This document shows positions 1 through 11,059 of a DNA stretch of 64,000 bases, piece after piece. Position 1 is the first letter of the stretch, and each line of letters opens with the position of its first letter. The DNA lies in assembly GCA_003118195.1 (NCBI GenBank), contig BEXV01000074.1, forward strand, positions 12,312 to 76,311, read 5' to 3'. Below the pieces are notes generated by a model. It saw only the letters and a program-made list of their open reading frames with translations. It was not told the DNA's origin and searched no databases. This DNA comes from Hemicentrotus pulcherrimus. Lineage: Eukaryota; Echinodermata; Echinoidea; Camarodonta; Strongylocentrotidae. Made by a program: the position numbers and the translations under genes.

Positions 1-639
1 GGGGGGGGGGGTGACTGTCCAGGAGGTAGTTGTCCTAGAACCATTTTAAATCTATATTTTCCCCATAGGTTTAGAGTATTGCGATATACTGTATCTGTGT
101 AAAATGATATGAGTTGAGACCCTTTTGGCTCCAAACAGATGATGCAATCATGTAAACAGGTCTTCATTGGGATAAAATAACATCCCTATTTGTATTTTTT
201 AAACATGAGAATATAGAATACACCAGTTTTCGGTTATGGGTGCCATTTAAACAAAGCCAATGACCTCTAGAGGTCAGTGACAATGACAATTTATTCTCAT
301 GTCACCCACATTGGGTATTGGAGAAGTTTACAATCAGTTTGAATTTGTCAATTAAACACTGTGAAATGTACAATACAAATAGAATTAATGTTAATCTATA
401 TAAAATAACACTATTGACAATAGTGAGAAAAATTGTGATGATAATGATAATAACAATATTGATAATGATGATAATGATAATAATAAAAAACAAAATGTTA
501 ATTAACAAAATTAATGGAAGCAATTGAAAACGATATTTATTGGCACCAGTAAATTGATATCTGAATTAATGAATTACTAAAAATATTCTTGATATCAATT
601 TAATAAATTGATATAAGACAAAAAAGAGAAAAATAAAGT

Positions 640-1110
640 TAATATTGAACTCATAACATGTTTTTTTGCACATACTTAAATTAATGGAAACGAAGCATAT
701 TTTTCGACAGAATTTTACTAAGTTTAAATGTGTTTGTACATTATTGGAGTTAAAAAGCTGATCCGTTTTCAGTGTATTTGGTCTTTCAATAAAATATTTA
801 TCGATGAACAATTTTCTGTCTGAACGAAAGGTAGGGCATACAAACAAGTAATGAAATTCATCCCCAAGCGATTGCAAATTGCACAGCATACATAGCCTCA
901 TTTCCCTTGGAGTATTTAAATATCTACCAGCTACAATCGGCAGGTAATGATTGTCACAGCGAAAACGACTTTATTGTCCGATCTCTTTTAATGAGATCGA
1001 TTAAGTATCTTTCTAAACATAAAGAATGTTTGAAGATTTGATTGTTAACACAATTCGAATTATCCCACATACAAGCAGACCAATACTGAGCATGAGAATC
1101 TCTCAATCAA
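640..1110 (-). pseudogene. Decayed LINE reverse-transcriptase C-terminus
   Basis: On the minus strand, 961 down to about 690 reads RCDNHYLPIVAGRY, then MRLCMLCN, GDEFHYLFVCP and RPNTLK. This is the zinc-knuckle-like tail (Cx2C, then H and C) seen after reverse transcriptase in many invertebrate non-LTR retrotransposons. A further piece upstream (about 1110-963) reads in another frame and contains MWDNSN and LIDLIKRDR, so there is at least one frameshift near 962. No catalytic domain or 5' part remains. It is a dead fragment inside the inverted-repeat element. The clade cannot be fixed from this piece. Confidence 0.65.
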
Positions 1111-1508
1111 CGTTCTACAGTTTGTTTGACCCACTCACAGCTAGTATTTTCTCAAATTTCCCATAAATTAGACATCCCCATATTGTCCAGAGTCAGCATT
1201 ATATTTTTAAACCAAGGTGCCTGATATATATTCTTCTCAAAGAGTAATTTTAAGATAATATACACCTTACCAGAAAATTTATCCTATCCACTATGTACAA
1301 TCCTACACCAGAAGTTCATCATTCTGCTTTCAATAATTTGTTGACAGAAAGGGCTTGCTTACAAAATTTCATGTGGAAAAATTTCAAGATCAGTGGTTTA
1401 TGCATAAATTAAGATTAAATTAAGACGCATAATAATAAAATAAAATTAAGACGCATAAATACCACTGACCTCAGGTCATTGGCTTTGTTTCAAAGCCAAT
1501 TACATGTC

Positions 1509-1520
1509 TGCGCATGCGCA
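1509..1520. promoter_or_regulatory. NRF-1-like palindrome TGCGCATGCGCA
   Basis: This perfect 12-bp palindrome matches the known NRF-1 consensus YGCGCAYGCGCR. It lies in the right arm of the inverted-repeat element, inside an intron, so any regulatory role is unproven. Confidence 0.3.
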
Positions 1521-1639
1521 CTGATGTAACCGTAAACTGGTGTATTGATATTTTGGGCTGTGTCCTCTAGATGTCATGTGTGTTATCAAAATTGTGATTC
1601 ATAACCATATTTTCTCCTTAAAATCCTGTAATGATCTTT

Positions 1640-1705
1640 ATCACCAGCATCATTATCATCATCTTCATTCTTATCACTACCATCATGATCATCCTATCTT
1701 CATCT
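1640..1705. repeat. (CAT/ATC)n-rich microsatellite
   Basis: Imperfect CAT/ATC repeats sit about 70 bp upstream of the UGP2 exon at 1773. They explain the histidine-rich reading frame seen here. Confidence 0.7.
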
Positions 1706-1763
1706 TCTTTAATTTAGTTGCATTTTTCAACCTTGAAAGTAATTTAATTCAACTTTGCATTGA

Positions 1764-1907
<144 letters not shown>

Positions 1908-2010
1908 TAGTCATCTTTACTTTAGCTTCTCTATATAGTTTAAGAAATAACCTGTTTATGACTATGGGACGGATGCAACATCCTTTAAGCTATGGTCACA
2001 GCACCAAAAA

Positions 2011-2547
2011 GTAGCCTGCTCAGCGGCTTGGCAGCAAGTTTTGAGCCAATTTCGCCCAGGCACCGCTTGTTTTTAGGGCATCGCTCGATTGCTGCTGAAG
2101 TTTTAGCTAGAGTTAAAATTCGGGCAGCTCGCCCTCGAGAGATTTAGGTAAAAAAATCAAAGCCGTTAGGCCAAAGGCTGCCGAGCAGTCGCCGCCCGGT
2201 CGCCGCTGGGAGATCATTCGATCACAGGGCGGCGAGTCCAAAATCGGTCGACAGCGTTTAAGCATATTTTGGTGCCCAACCGCTCTACGGCCGGCCAGCG
2301 GGGCAATTTCTTTGAAATCAGCCGGTGGGAGACCGCTCAGGAATCGGTGGGTCAGCGGTGGGTCACTGCCGGGACACCGCCTGGAGAAGCTCCCCAGTTT
2401 CTACCAGTCTTGATCTTAAATCAACCGGTGACCGACAGGAAATCGACCGGGGACCGCCCAGGCATTGCTGGGGCTGTACAGCCTGCTCGACTTCTCAAAA
2501 AAATTGTTGGGCGATGGCTAAATTCTAGCGGCAACCGAGCAGGCTAC
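2011..2547. repeat. GC-rich island-like repeat with inverted ends
   Basis: A block of about 540 bp, far richer in G+C and CpG than the surrounding intron, is bounded by the perfect inverted 11-mers GTAGCCTGCTC (2011-2021) and GAGCAGGCTAC (2537-2547). Homology continues imperfectly inward. The interior is full of GACCGGY, GGTCGC and CGGTGGG motifs and reads open in more than one frame, but the peptides resemble nothing I know. I read it as a foldback DNA element; a CpG-rich regulatory block is the alternative. Confidence 0.45.
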
Positions 2548-2559
2548 TAATCGGTCAGT

Positions 2560-3560
2560 CGGTTCAAGAGTTATCTCTTGAGATATGGACTTGTATTGCA
2601 CCATGTAAGTTGTTAGATGTAGTGATTATATTAGAGAAGTCACCCAAAGAAAATTCACGACAACTAATAATTATGGAAAAGTTATGTATGGATGGAAAGA
2701 TTTTCTTTTGAAAAACACGAATAATTTGCTGAAAAATCATAAAGATATCATGGAAAGGCATAAAATACAATTTTGTCACCAACTGTGTCTCGCATGTGAC
2801 GTCGCTATTCATGACGCTCCTTCTGAGAACCGCTGAAGGCAGAAAATCTGCATCTCAAAATTAACATTTTTGCGAGATGGTTACTAAAGGCCCCAAACAT
2901 ATTTTGAAGAGGGAAGTTGTTATATTTGATCAGTAAGGCTTCCCCTTTCGCAATGATATTAAATTTGCATCAATTCAAAACACTTTGATTCTTCGGGTGA
3001 CTACTTTAACCATACTTGAGTTAAGCTGTCATGAAAAAGCAGTTCGCCATTCATTTCATGTGGATTGATGTCTTGCCAAAGAGCTTTTGTTTCAATGATT
3101 CAAACTGGGAACTATTTAGTTGATCTACAATTGATCAACAAGGTGACTTACTATCTCATAGCTTGTTAACTTGACTTTTGTTTATGAATAAATATTGACT
3201 TTTAGTTTACATCAGCAGTATTTGCATTCAATCAAATGAGCTTTACCACTCTTTAACCGGAAAGCAGATAAAATATTCAGCAAACATCATGAGTCCAAAG
3301 TTGAACATTTTCCAAATTCTCCCTCAAAGCTACCTTTTGTATAAAGTGTATTTAGCATATTCAAAACATTATTTATGAGAAGAAAACAACTTTTGATAGC
3401 TGTTTGCATTTTCTAGAGAACTATTTCTTTATGTCTCCGCCGCTGAAGGAGGTGCTTGGGCATTTTGTTTTCGGGTTGTCCATCTATCATTGTTGCACTT
3501 AAAATCTTAAAACAACATGTCTGTTTGTAATAAGAAATCTGCTCTCTTTTGCCTTGTCAA
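2560..3560 (+). other. UGP2: UGP2 intron, no feature seen
   Basis: AT-rich intron sequence. I see no repeats, conserved exon or RNA gene between the GC-rich block and the exon at 3562. Confidence 0.6.
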
Positions 3561-3561
3561 G

Positions 3562-3636
3562 GTATCCAAGAATCAACAAAGAATCCCTTCTTCCCATTGC
3601 CAAAACTGCTGTGGTCAATGGAGACAGTATTGAAAA
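3562..3636 (+). CDS. UGP2: UGP2 exon (window exon 2): YPRINKES...GDSIE
   Basis: The first base completes the Arg codon of the previous exon, then the frame reads YPRINKESLLPIAKTAVVNG followed by DSIE, and the donor is GTAAGT. RINKESLLP matches the family. The stretch after it (AKTAVVNGDSIE) is the variable loop before the WYPPGHGD motif. Length 75 nt; the last two bases (AA) join T of the next exon to give Asn. Confidence 0.96.
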
Positions 3637-3805
3637 GTAAGTATTCAGACAATGTCTTTTGTGTGGGGATATTTTCATGTTGTTTTTTTTCTTTCTCTGA
3701 CCTCATCCACACAACATTGAAATGTTATTTGAATTTTCATAACTTTCATCCAACAGAATTACCTTTAAATTAAACATAAAAATATCTATGTCTTCTTTGA
3801 TTGAG

Positions 3806-3878
3806 TTGGTCCCCTGATGGTCACAGTGATGTCTATGAGTGCTTCTATAAGTCAGGCTTGTTGGACACCTTATCAAAC
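3806..3878 (+). pseudogene. Decayed partial duplicate of the WYPPGHGD exon
   Basis: This stretch aligns with the first 74 bases of the functional exon at 3915 (3915-3988), with 12 mismatches and a one-base deletion (ACCTTATC here, ACCTTTATC in the exon). The 5' flank is also shared (TTTGATTGAG here, TTTGATTCAG there), so the acceptor came with the copy and is preserved apart from one base. Before the deletion it reads WSPDGHSDVYECF and then SGLLDT, so the WYPPGHGD motif is altered; after it the frame breaks. Similarity ends at 3878, so the 3' half and donor of the exon are missing. It is a local tandem duplicate, 109 bp upstream of its source, and no longer usable as an exon in the same frame. 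Confidence 0.85.
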
Positions 3879-3909
3879 TTGATAACATGACAGTCTATTT
3901 GGTCTTTGA

Positions 3910-4062
<153 letters not shown>

Positions 4063-4394
4063 TAAAAAAAACATTGTTAAAAGGAATATGTTGCATTTAA
4101 ACTTGTAGCATGATGCACAGTTGTAATAATCAATGTGACTGCCAGCAAGTCTTTGTTAATTTGGTTCATAATAAGCTGGTCCAAACAGCCCTTCTGCTGC
4201 ATGATAAACAATTGAGAATTAATTAAAGTCAGTTTATCTCAATATTGAATTAGGTGACAAGAACCCAATGTCGGCTTTTAATTGGTTAAATAAAGCGAAC
4301 TTAAAATGTTATGTTACAACTAAGGCTCTAACTTATGACATGTCATGTGCCAATGTGTCCCACCATGTGATCCTTAACCCTCTCTCTCTCAAAG

Positions 4395-4474
4395 GCATCC
4401 TAACATTATTGATGAATGAGAAGAACAGAGAAATGGTGATGGAAGTAACTGATAAGACGAGGGCTGATGTCAAG
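4395..4474 (+). CDS. UGP2: UGP2 exon (window exon 4): EVTDKTRADVK
   Basis: The acceptor is CTCTCAAAG. After completing an Arg codon the exon reads ILTLLMNEKNREMVMEVTDK then TRADVK, followed by the donor GTAAAT. EVT(D/N)KTRADVK is invariant in animal UGPases and leads into the GG turn that opens the next exon. The NEKNRE loop appears about three residues shorter than in the human protein. Confidence 0.96.
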
Positions 4475-4865
4475 GTAAATCATCCTATCCTATCCTTCTT
4501 TCAACATTCTAAAACATCTGAGTTAAATGTAATAGCTTGACATACTGCATCTGAAATAGATTAAAGCGTACCAACCACCCCAAATATTTTACTCTGCTGT
4601 GTAGATTTACCGTATTCAAATGATAATACTTCTATAAACAGATTATGCAAGATTGAATAAATGATATAAAATCAACAGTAGACAAGTTGACGCATCCATA
4701 CATGCTCATGTCGAAAAGGGCCCGTACGAAACCCACATGTGACTAGAGTATTATGTTATTATAATTATATTTTTTGCTTCATACTGCAAGTAAATGTTTT
4801 AAGGTTGACTTCCATACATAAGTGATGTATAAAAAAAATCTTATTTTTTTAGGGGATTAGTAGCC

Positions 4866-5029
4866 TTTAAAGCGGGACTGCACTACTTGTAGCAATTCGC
4901 CCCCTCTATGCCTAAGCGGTACCCGTTGGTTATGTTAATTGAAAGCTGATTTGATGAGATAACCACCTGCCAGTGACCATGTAGGGAGGTATTATCCCTC
5001 CTGGCCAAACTAGTGCAGTTAGGCTTCAA
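4866..5029. mobile_element. MITE-like element, copy 1
   Basis: About 164 bp with inverted ends (TTTAAAGCGGGACTGCA at left, TGCAGTTAGGCTTCAA at right) and an inner hairpin region (CCACCTGCCAGTGACC ... AGGGAGGT). A second copy in the same orientation lies at 14228-14413 and shares GCACTACTTG or GCAGTACTTG, GATTAGATG-like and GGGAGGT...ATCCCTCCTGG blocks. The ends suggest a TTAA target site. The element sits in the UGP2 intron between exons 4 and 5. Confidence 0.7.
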
Positions 5030-5508
5030 TGTCAAAAAATTATTATTGAAGTATTATGTATTGTTATTACTACAAGACTCCTACTGCCGTATGGGCTTTA
5101 ACACATAAAACAGTCAGCCAGACTACTGATTTGATGTCAAATACGAACTTAATTTGAACAATGGATCAAGATCATTCTAGGAAACTACCTCCCTGGTACA
5201 CGTGTATCTGCTTTCTCTCCCCATTGCATAATGTAGTTTCATTTTTTCATGAGAGTAGTCATTCAGTTAAACTCCTTTGACATTTTTCAGGAATTTTGTT
5301 TTATGAGATATTATATATGTATCAATATACGATATACAGAGGTAGGGAAATGAGTTACTTTGCATTTGATGTTCTGAATATGAGTAAGACTTATCAGTCG
5401 CAGTTTGCAATTCTATGCATTGTCAAGTATGTGAATCATTTTAATCAAGTAGCATAAATGTCTTCAGAAAGTTAATCTTGTAAACCGAAAGTTTTCATGA
5501 AATCTCTC

Positions 5509-5512
5509 CCTC

Positions 5513-5552
<40 letters not shown>

Positions 5553-5578
5553 CCCCTCCCCTTCCTCTCTCCCTCTTC
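5509..5578. repeat. (CT)n polypyrimidine microsatellite
   Basis: A run of CT dinucleotides with CCCTCC interruptions about 80 bp upstream of the UGP2 exon at 5659. Confidence 0.9.
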
Positions 5579-5658
5579 CCATATATGTCTTTTTCATAAT
5601 TGCTTACAGTTTAATGTAATATAAATTCATGTTCATCACCTTATGTTTGTCTTGACAG

Positions 5659-5727
5659 GGAGGTACCTTAATCCAGTATCACAACAAATTGAGATTGCTT
5701 GAGATAGCCCAAGTACCAAAATGGCAT
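5659..5727 (+). CDS. UGP2: UGP2 exon (window exon 5): GGTLIQYHNKLRLLEIAQVP
   Basis: Phase-0 exon of 23 codons between CTTGACAG and GTAAGT. It reads GGTLIQYHNKLRLLEIAQVP then KWH. The GGTL turn and the LEIAQVP strand are conserved in all eukaryotic UGPases. Neighbouring exons continue the frame exactly. Confidence 0.97.
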
Positions 5728-6647
5728 GTAAGTATCAATGATTTCTCTCACTTAAATTTCTGTTTCATAAGAAAGTATATTTGTTATGAAACACAAGTTG
5801 TGCTTAATATGATTGATAACAAAATATATTTTGTTAATAAGAATTTAAGACATTCTGAGATGATTTTAGATTTTAGAATTCAGAATGCACATTACACTGC
5901 AAATCATTTAAATGTTCTGTTAAGGTTTTTTAATAGCAGATTCAATCTTTCCTAAAAATGTAGAGCGTTTTTCAAAAAGAAAAGAAAAAGGGAAACCTGA
6001 TTAACCGTCCCAAATATCTTCGTATAGCCATACCTAGATCTATTTAACATGTTACTAAGGGAAAACTTTTTTTTTTGCCCCCGAAAAATGGAAAATCACG
6101 TTGACCGATATTTCGCTTAGTCAAGGGCATTAATTTTTTTGTTTTTTTTTGTTTGTTTTTTTACTCAGCATAGCCCATTCTACCCCTCAAGTAAAACAAA
6201 AAAAAAAATACAAATTGATGGGGGGGGGTTACCCCCAAAGCAACACCCCCTGTGTACACTCCTGGTCCTTTGTATTTCATTATTCTGAGCACAAAATGTT
6301 GCAGTACTTTTGTATCATAAACCTGTCATAACATGAGTGGTAGTTTGTGGAAAATGCTTTATAAAGGATATTTCACATAACAGAAGTTTATCAGGACTAT
6401 ATTTTTTTGTCATAGTCTATATTAGGAAAATTTGATTTTCTTTGTTCAGATACAAACTGTTATAGGATGGCAAAATACTAAACCACATAGTACATGTAAG
6501 TTACACCCTTTGTGGTTTCCATATTATAAAGAATTTCCATACTGCTTTTTTGAATAAAAATTATTAAAGAATTTTTCTAAATTTGTTTGAGTGCAATTAT
6601 GTCAAGATCTGTGTTTACAATAACAAAATATTTATTCTTTTTCACAG
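5728..6647 (+). other. UGP2: UGP2 intron with homopolymer runs
   Basis: Contains poly-T stretches (6068-6076, 6133-6162), poly-A (6199-6208) and poly-G (6219-6227). I see nothing else. Confidence 0.6.
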
Positions 6648-6679
6648 GTTGATGATTTTAAATCCGTCTCCAAATTCAA
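6648..6679 (+). CDS. UGP2: UGP2 micro-exon (window exon 6): VDDFKSVSKF
   Basis: A 32-nt exon between TTTTTCACAG and GTGAGT encodes VDDFKSVSKF plus two bases (AA) that become Lys with the next exon. It matches the human segment VDEFKSVSKFK. It is too short to be found by ORF length and is placed by homology and phase. Confidence 0.96.
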
Positions 6680-7066
6680 GTGAGTGCAAGTTCTTGAATC
6701 TGTTAATTATTATGAATATTTCATTTGGATTAATTTGTTTAGTTAATTCCTGAAAAGTAGTTACGATTACCAAGTCTCCGTCTGAATAATTTTTCCATTG
6801 TATTAAGTTTTACTTAAACCTTTAAGTTGAATTCAAAGAAAGAGTAATTGTATAGTGATGTGATTGAGTAGGAAAATACACAAATTTAAAGCTTTTTAGA
6901 TTATTACTGGGCATTAGCTGAAATATAGGGTAAATTAGGTGATTTGGTGAATTTAGTTCAACATAGTGTAGGGAATGGCATTTTACTACTTTTTCTTTAT
7001 TCTATAAATGATTTACTATGGTCTTCAATTATAGACATGTATGATTTCCTCATCTTTGATTTGTAG

Positions 7067-7163
7067 GATCTTCAATACCAACAATCTATGGATCAAGCTG
7101 GATGCTATTAAACGTGTTGTTGAAAATAAATCCCTTTCAATGGAGATCATCGTCAACAATAAG
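7067..7163 (+). CDS. UGP2: UGP2 exon (window exon 7): IFNTNNLW
   Basis: After TTTGTAG the first G completes Lys, then the frame reads IFNTNNLWIKLDAIKRVVEN followed by KSLSMEIIVNNK, and the donor is GTTTGT. FNTNNLW is a diagnostic UGPase motif whose Asn residues contact the substrate in known structures. Length 97 nt, ending in phase 0. Confidence 0.97.
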
Positions 7164-7199
7164 GTTTGTGTCCTCACAATTTTTGAAATTTTAGGGCAT

Positions 7200-7690
7200 C
7201 AACAGCAACAGAGGTTGTTCAGTATTGATGAGGTATAAAGGTAAAAAGATTAATGTCAGAGGAATTTTCCAAGTGCCATAATAATCATTTCCTTTGATTG
7301 TGGGCATCGGTGGAAAATCAAGACATGATCAACGTTATTGTTTGCTTGGTATTGTGGAATTAACATCAGAGGGCTTTGGCATCCTCAGCAAAGATGTCAA
7401 AGGGTTAAGGTAAAACTGTTGGATGTTCGATGGCCTTACAAGGTCAGCAACATCGTTTGTTTGGCATAAAATCAATCTTACACTAAAACAATTAAATTTA
7501 TATGGCTTTATCAAGCTCAGTATCATTGTTTCGCTTGACATTTCTCAGTTTAAAAGAAATAATATTAGAGGGGCTTATGTGTCATTTTAGTTGATAATAA
7601 AGAGATATTCCATTCATTGAGAGTGATTAATGTTGTTATTCAGGGTCAACAATCTCATTTATTTGAGATAAAAAGGTTAATCAACTAGAC
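7200..7690. repeat. Degenerate tandem array in UGP2 intron
   Basis: Diverged units share a core like AAGRTCAGCATCATTGTTTG followed after 20-30 bases by ATTAATATCAGAGGGGCTT. Examples of the core begin near 7325, 7439, 7513 and 7641, with a possible outlier at 8107. Spacing is irregular (about 75-130 bp), so this is an old, decayed array. Confidence 0.45.
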
Positions 7691-8223
7691 TTTAAGGATT
7701 AAAGATAAACTCCAGTTCTGGTAAAGAAAAGAAAATTAATTCTCACAGAATCAAACGAAACTTACACTGAATGTTCAAGATTACAAATAAATGACATGTG
7801 CCAAACAATTTTGAAAGAAAATGTATACTGGCTGAGTAATGAACATAGAAAGACAAGGAAATAAAGGTAGTACTAGCCTCGACACCATGTGTGTTGTCCC
7901 ATATATAGCTTTCTGTGTACAGTGCTTGTTACTTTACTAAGACTCGGTCAAATTTATTATGATTTTGATGACTCCAGAATCTTGCAGTGCACACCAATAC
8001 TTATATGCTACATGATCAACTGTTTCTTATCCTTTCCACCCCTTTTCTTTCACAATGTAATCGCATTACCAGTACTAAAGTTTATCTTTAACATTTAAGG
8101 TTTTAACAAGATCAGCATCATTATGTTTGATTTTGAACACTTATTAACTTTTTTTTTTTAATGGTAAATAATCTCCTAGTTCAGTTCAACCACATCCAGC
8201 CTTTCCTCCTCCTTTTTTTACAG

Positions 8224-8302
8224 ACCCTAGATAATGGTTTGAATGTAATCCAGCTAGAGAGAGCCGTCGGAGCTGCCATGCAAAACTTTGATCATCCACT
8301 TG
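8224..8302 (+). CDS. UGP2: UGP2 exon (window exon 8): TLDNGLNVIQLE
   Basis: After TTTTTTTACAG the exon reads TLDNGLNVIQLERAVGAAMQ then NFDHPL plus G, with the donor GTAAGT. It corresponds to TLDGGLNVIQLETAVGAA in the human enzyme. Length 79 nt; the last G joins GT of the next exon to give Gly. Confidence 0.97.
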
Positions 8303-8762
8303 GTAAGTTATTTTTTCTCTCCAATATTGATCTACCCTTTATAACATTCACCTTTAGGTGTCTCATTTACCCTTCAGACCCTTCAAATTTGGAAATGTAG
8401 ACCAGGGCCAAGTTTCATCATTAGATAAGCTGTGAGCATATTTTTGTATAGAAACATTACACTTACTATTGATGATAATTTGAATGAAATGGGGCCCGTT
8501 ACCCGTGCATTGTCTCCCCAAATTACATATTGGACCTCCAGAATAAACTTAATCATTCCAGAGTTGTTCGGAGCTCTATTTTGGATATGACACTTGTGTA
8601 TGATGTTATCCAAACAAATTGGGGTGAACCACTTCTTACACAATTCCATTTTCACTGGTCTAGAAACACACAAATACATTTATGAGCTGGCCTACTATGT
8701 ACAGAGATGCTCTGCGTGGGTGAATTTGAGGATTAAGAAATGGTATGTCTTTTCTTTGACAG
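8303..8762 (+). other. UGP2: UGP2 intron, no feature seen
   Basis: AT-rich intron with no recognisable repeat or exon. The longer reading frame across 8594-9085 is intron sequence that happens to run into the true exon. Confidence 0.6.
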
Positions 8763-8926
8763 GTATCAATGTACCCAGGAGTCGTTTCCTGCCAGTCAAG
8801 AAGACCCAGGATCTCTTGCTGATCATGTCTAACCTCTACCTTCTCAAGTCTGGTACCTTGGGGATGAGTCCGTTGCGTCAGTTCCCTAGCACACCTATCA
8901 TCAAACTAGGCACCCATTTTGACAAG
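8763..8926 (+). CDS. UGP2: UGP2 exon (window exon 9): INVPRSRFLPVK
   Basis: The acceptor is CTTTGACAG. After a joined Gly the exon reads INVPRSRFLPVKKTQDLLLI, then MSNLYLLKSGTLGMSPLRQF and PSTPIIKLGTHFDK, with the donor GTTAGT. SRFLPVK carries the conserved lysine that contacts substrate phosphate in the family. Length 164 nt, ending in phase 0. This is the largest UGP2 exon in the window. Confidence 0.97.
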
Positions 8927-8993
8927 GTTAGTAGTGTGTGCCCATGCCCAGAAAATGGTTATTGTCATTGGTGTTTAACCGCAAAAAAAGGCG

Positions 8994-9035
8994 ATCCATA
9001 TAATCATTCTATAAATCCATATAATCATTCTATAA
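8994..9035. repeat. 21-bp tandem duplication
   Basis: The unit CCATATAATCATTCTATAA occurs twice, 21 bases apart, in the intron after exon 9. Confidence 0.85.
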
Positions 9036-9104
9036 GCTGCATCCTACAGGATGCTATTTCTTGCAATATCCCTTTCAGCACCTAGCATGCAGAATCAAAT
9101 TTTG

Positions 9105-9939
<835 letters not shown>

Positions 9940-11059
9940 TAATATTTGTTTTATTCTAATTAAGGTATCGTGTACTTCCCACAATTTAATGTGAAATTAA
10001 AATCACACTAAAAAATATTAGATTACATTTGGAAATTCCTTGCTGTAGATGCAGAGCTTAGTGCAACAGAGTATTTTGAAATGAAGTAAAGTCAATCACC
10101 CAGCAGGAGAAACAAAAACCTTTTAAAGGAGCAAGTTAAGTTAAGCTAAGCGTTGCCTGCACCCTGGCTCTTAAATTCTGTCTATCCAGTTTCATGTGAA
10201 GCGTAAACCATTGTTTGTTCAGACTCAGAGCCACATAGGGGTTATCTGTGTGTTGAATGATAGAAGTCAACACCTTTCTTGTATTGAGCAGACTTTATGT
10301 TGGGAGGAACAGAAGTTACACTATCAACCTCAACAGCTTTCACCCTTCAGTATCCCAAGTCTCTATTCATACAAGGTCCATTTCTTTTTCATTATGCCAT
10401 GGCCTCTGTCTTACCTAAGCCCATTTACCTTTATCTGTCGATTTCAATTGCTAGGTTCCATGAAGAAGAAAAAAAAAACATTACTCTTGCAAAAATGTGG
10501 ACAAACATGTTTACTTCTTTTCTAGCATGTGATGTAGATCTTGACCTTTGAAAGATTAATAGAAAGGGAATCAATCATGTCCTTTTCTTCTTAGAGATTG
10601 TTTGATTGCAATCCTTGCAAACTGGGCGGAAATTGTCTTGCCATGGATATGCCAAATGTCACCAATTCAGTGATGGCCGTTGTTTGAAATACCAAGGGTT
10701 CATGTGACTCACCTTGCCCCATGTATAGTCATTAGGAACACTAACTATTACTTAATCTGCATGTCATGAAGTCAAGTATCAAAAAATGAGCTGAAGCTCT
10801 TACTTCTTGCTCAATTAATCTAATAAAACTGTACAGATCATCATAGACATTTCTCTCTGTATTTTTCTTTTAATCTTGAATGGGTTCATTACTTTTGATT
10901 CATTGTAACATATCAAATCTGCCAAGGTCTGAAATCTAGAATATTCATGAATTAATAGATTCTTTTTTTAAATCAAAGAGCATAATGATGCCTTGTGCTA
11001 GGGAGGAACTTCCTGTAATATTATCTGAATGGAAGGAATTGAGGACAAAACATTTACGC

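Larger units (their letters stand above)
217..1546. mobile_element. Inverted-repeat-bounded element
   Basis: Positions 217-277 and 1464-1546 are inverted copies of each other. Reading inward, both begin AATACACCAGTTT, then CGGTTA on the left or ACGGTTA on the right. After a variable spacer both contain AAACAAAGCCAATGACCT followed by a short palindrome (TGACCTCTAGAGGTCA on the left, TGACCTCAGGTCA on the right). This is the layout of a foldback or terminal-inverted-repeat DNA element of about 1.3 kb. The flanking GAATAT and GATATT are only weakly like a target-site duplication. The right arm also holds the 12-bp palindrome TGCGCATGCGCA at 1509-1520. Confidence 0.6.

Noticed and set aside
566..901. 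111-codon minus-strand frame as a functional gene
   Set aside because: It is the tail of a dead LINE with a frameshift just upstream and no catalytic domain.
2269..2550. 93-codon frame in the GC-rich block
   Set aside because: Absence of stops follows from high GC; no recognisable protein and the frame ends at the inverted repeat.
8594..9085. 163-codon frame as an independent gene
   Set aside because: It is intron sequence running through the true UGP2 exon at 8763-8926.
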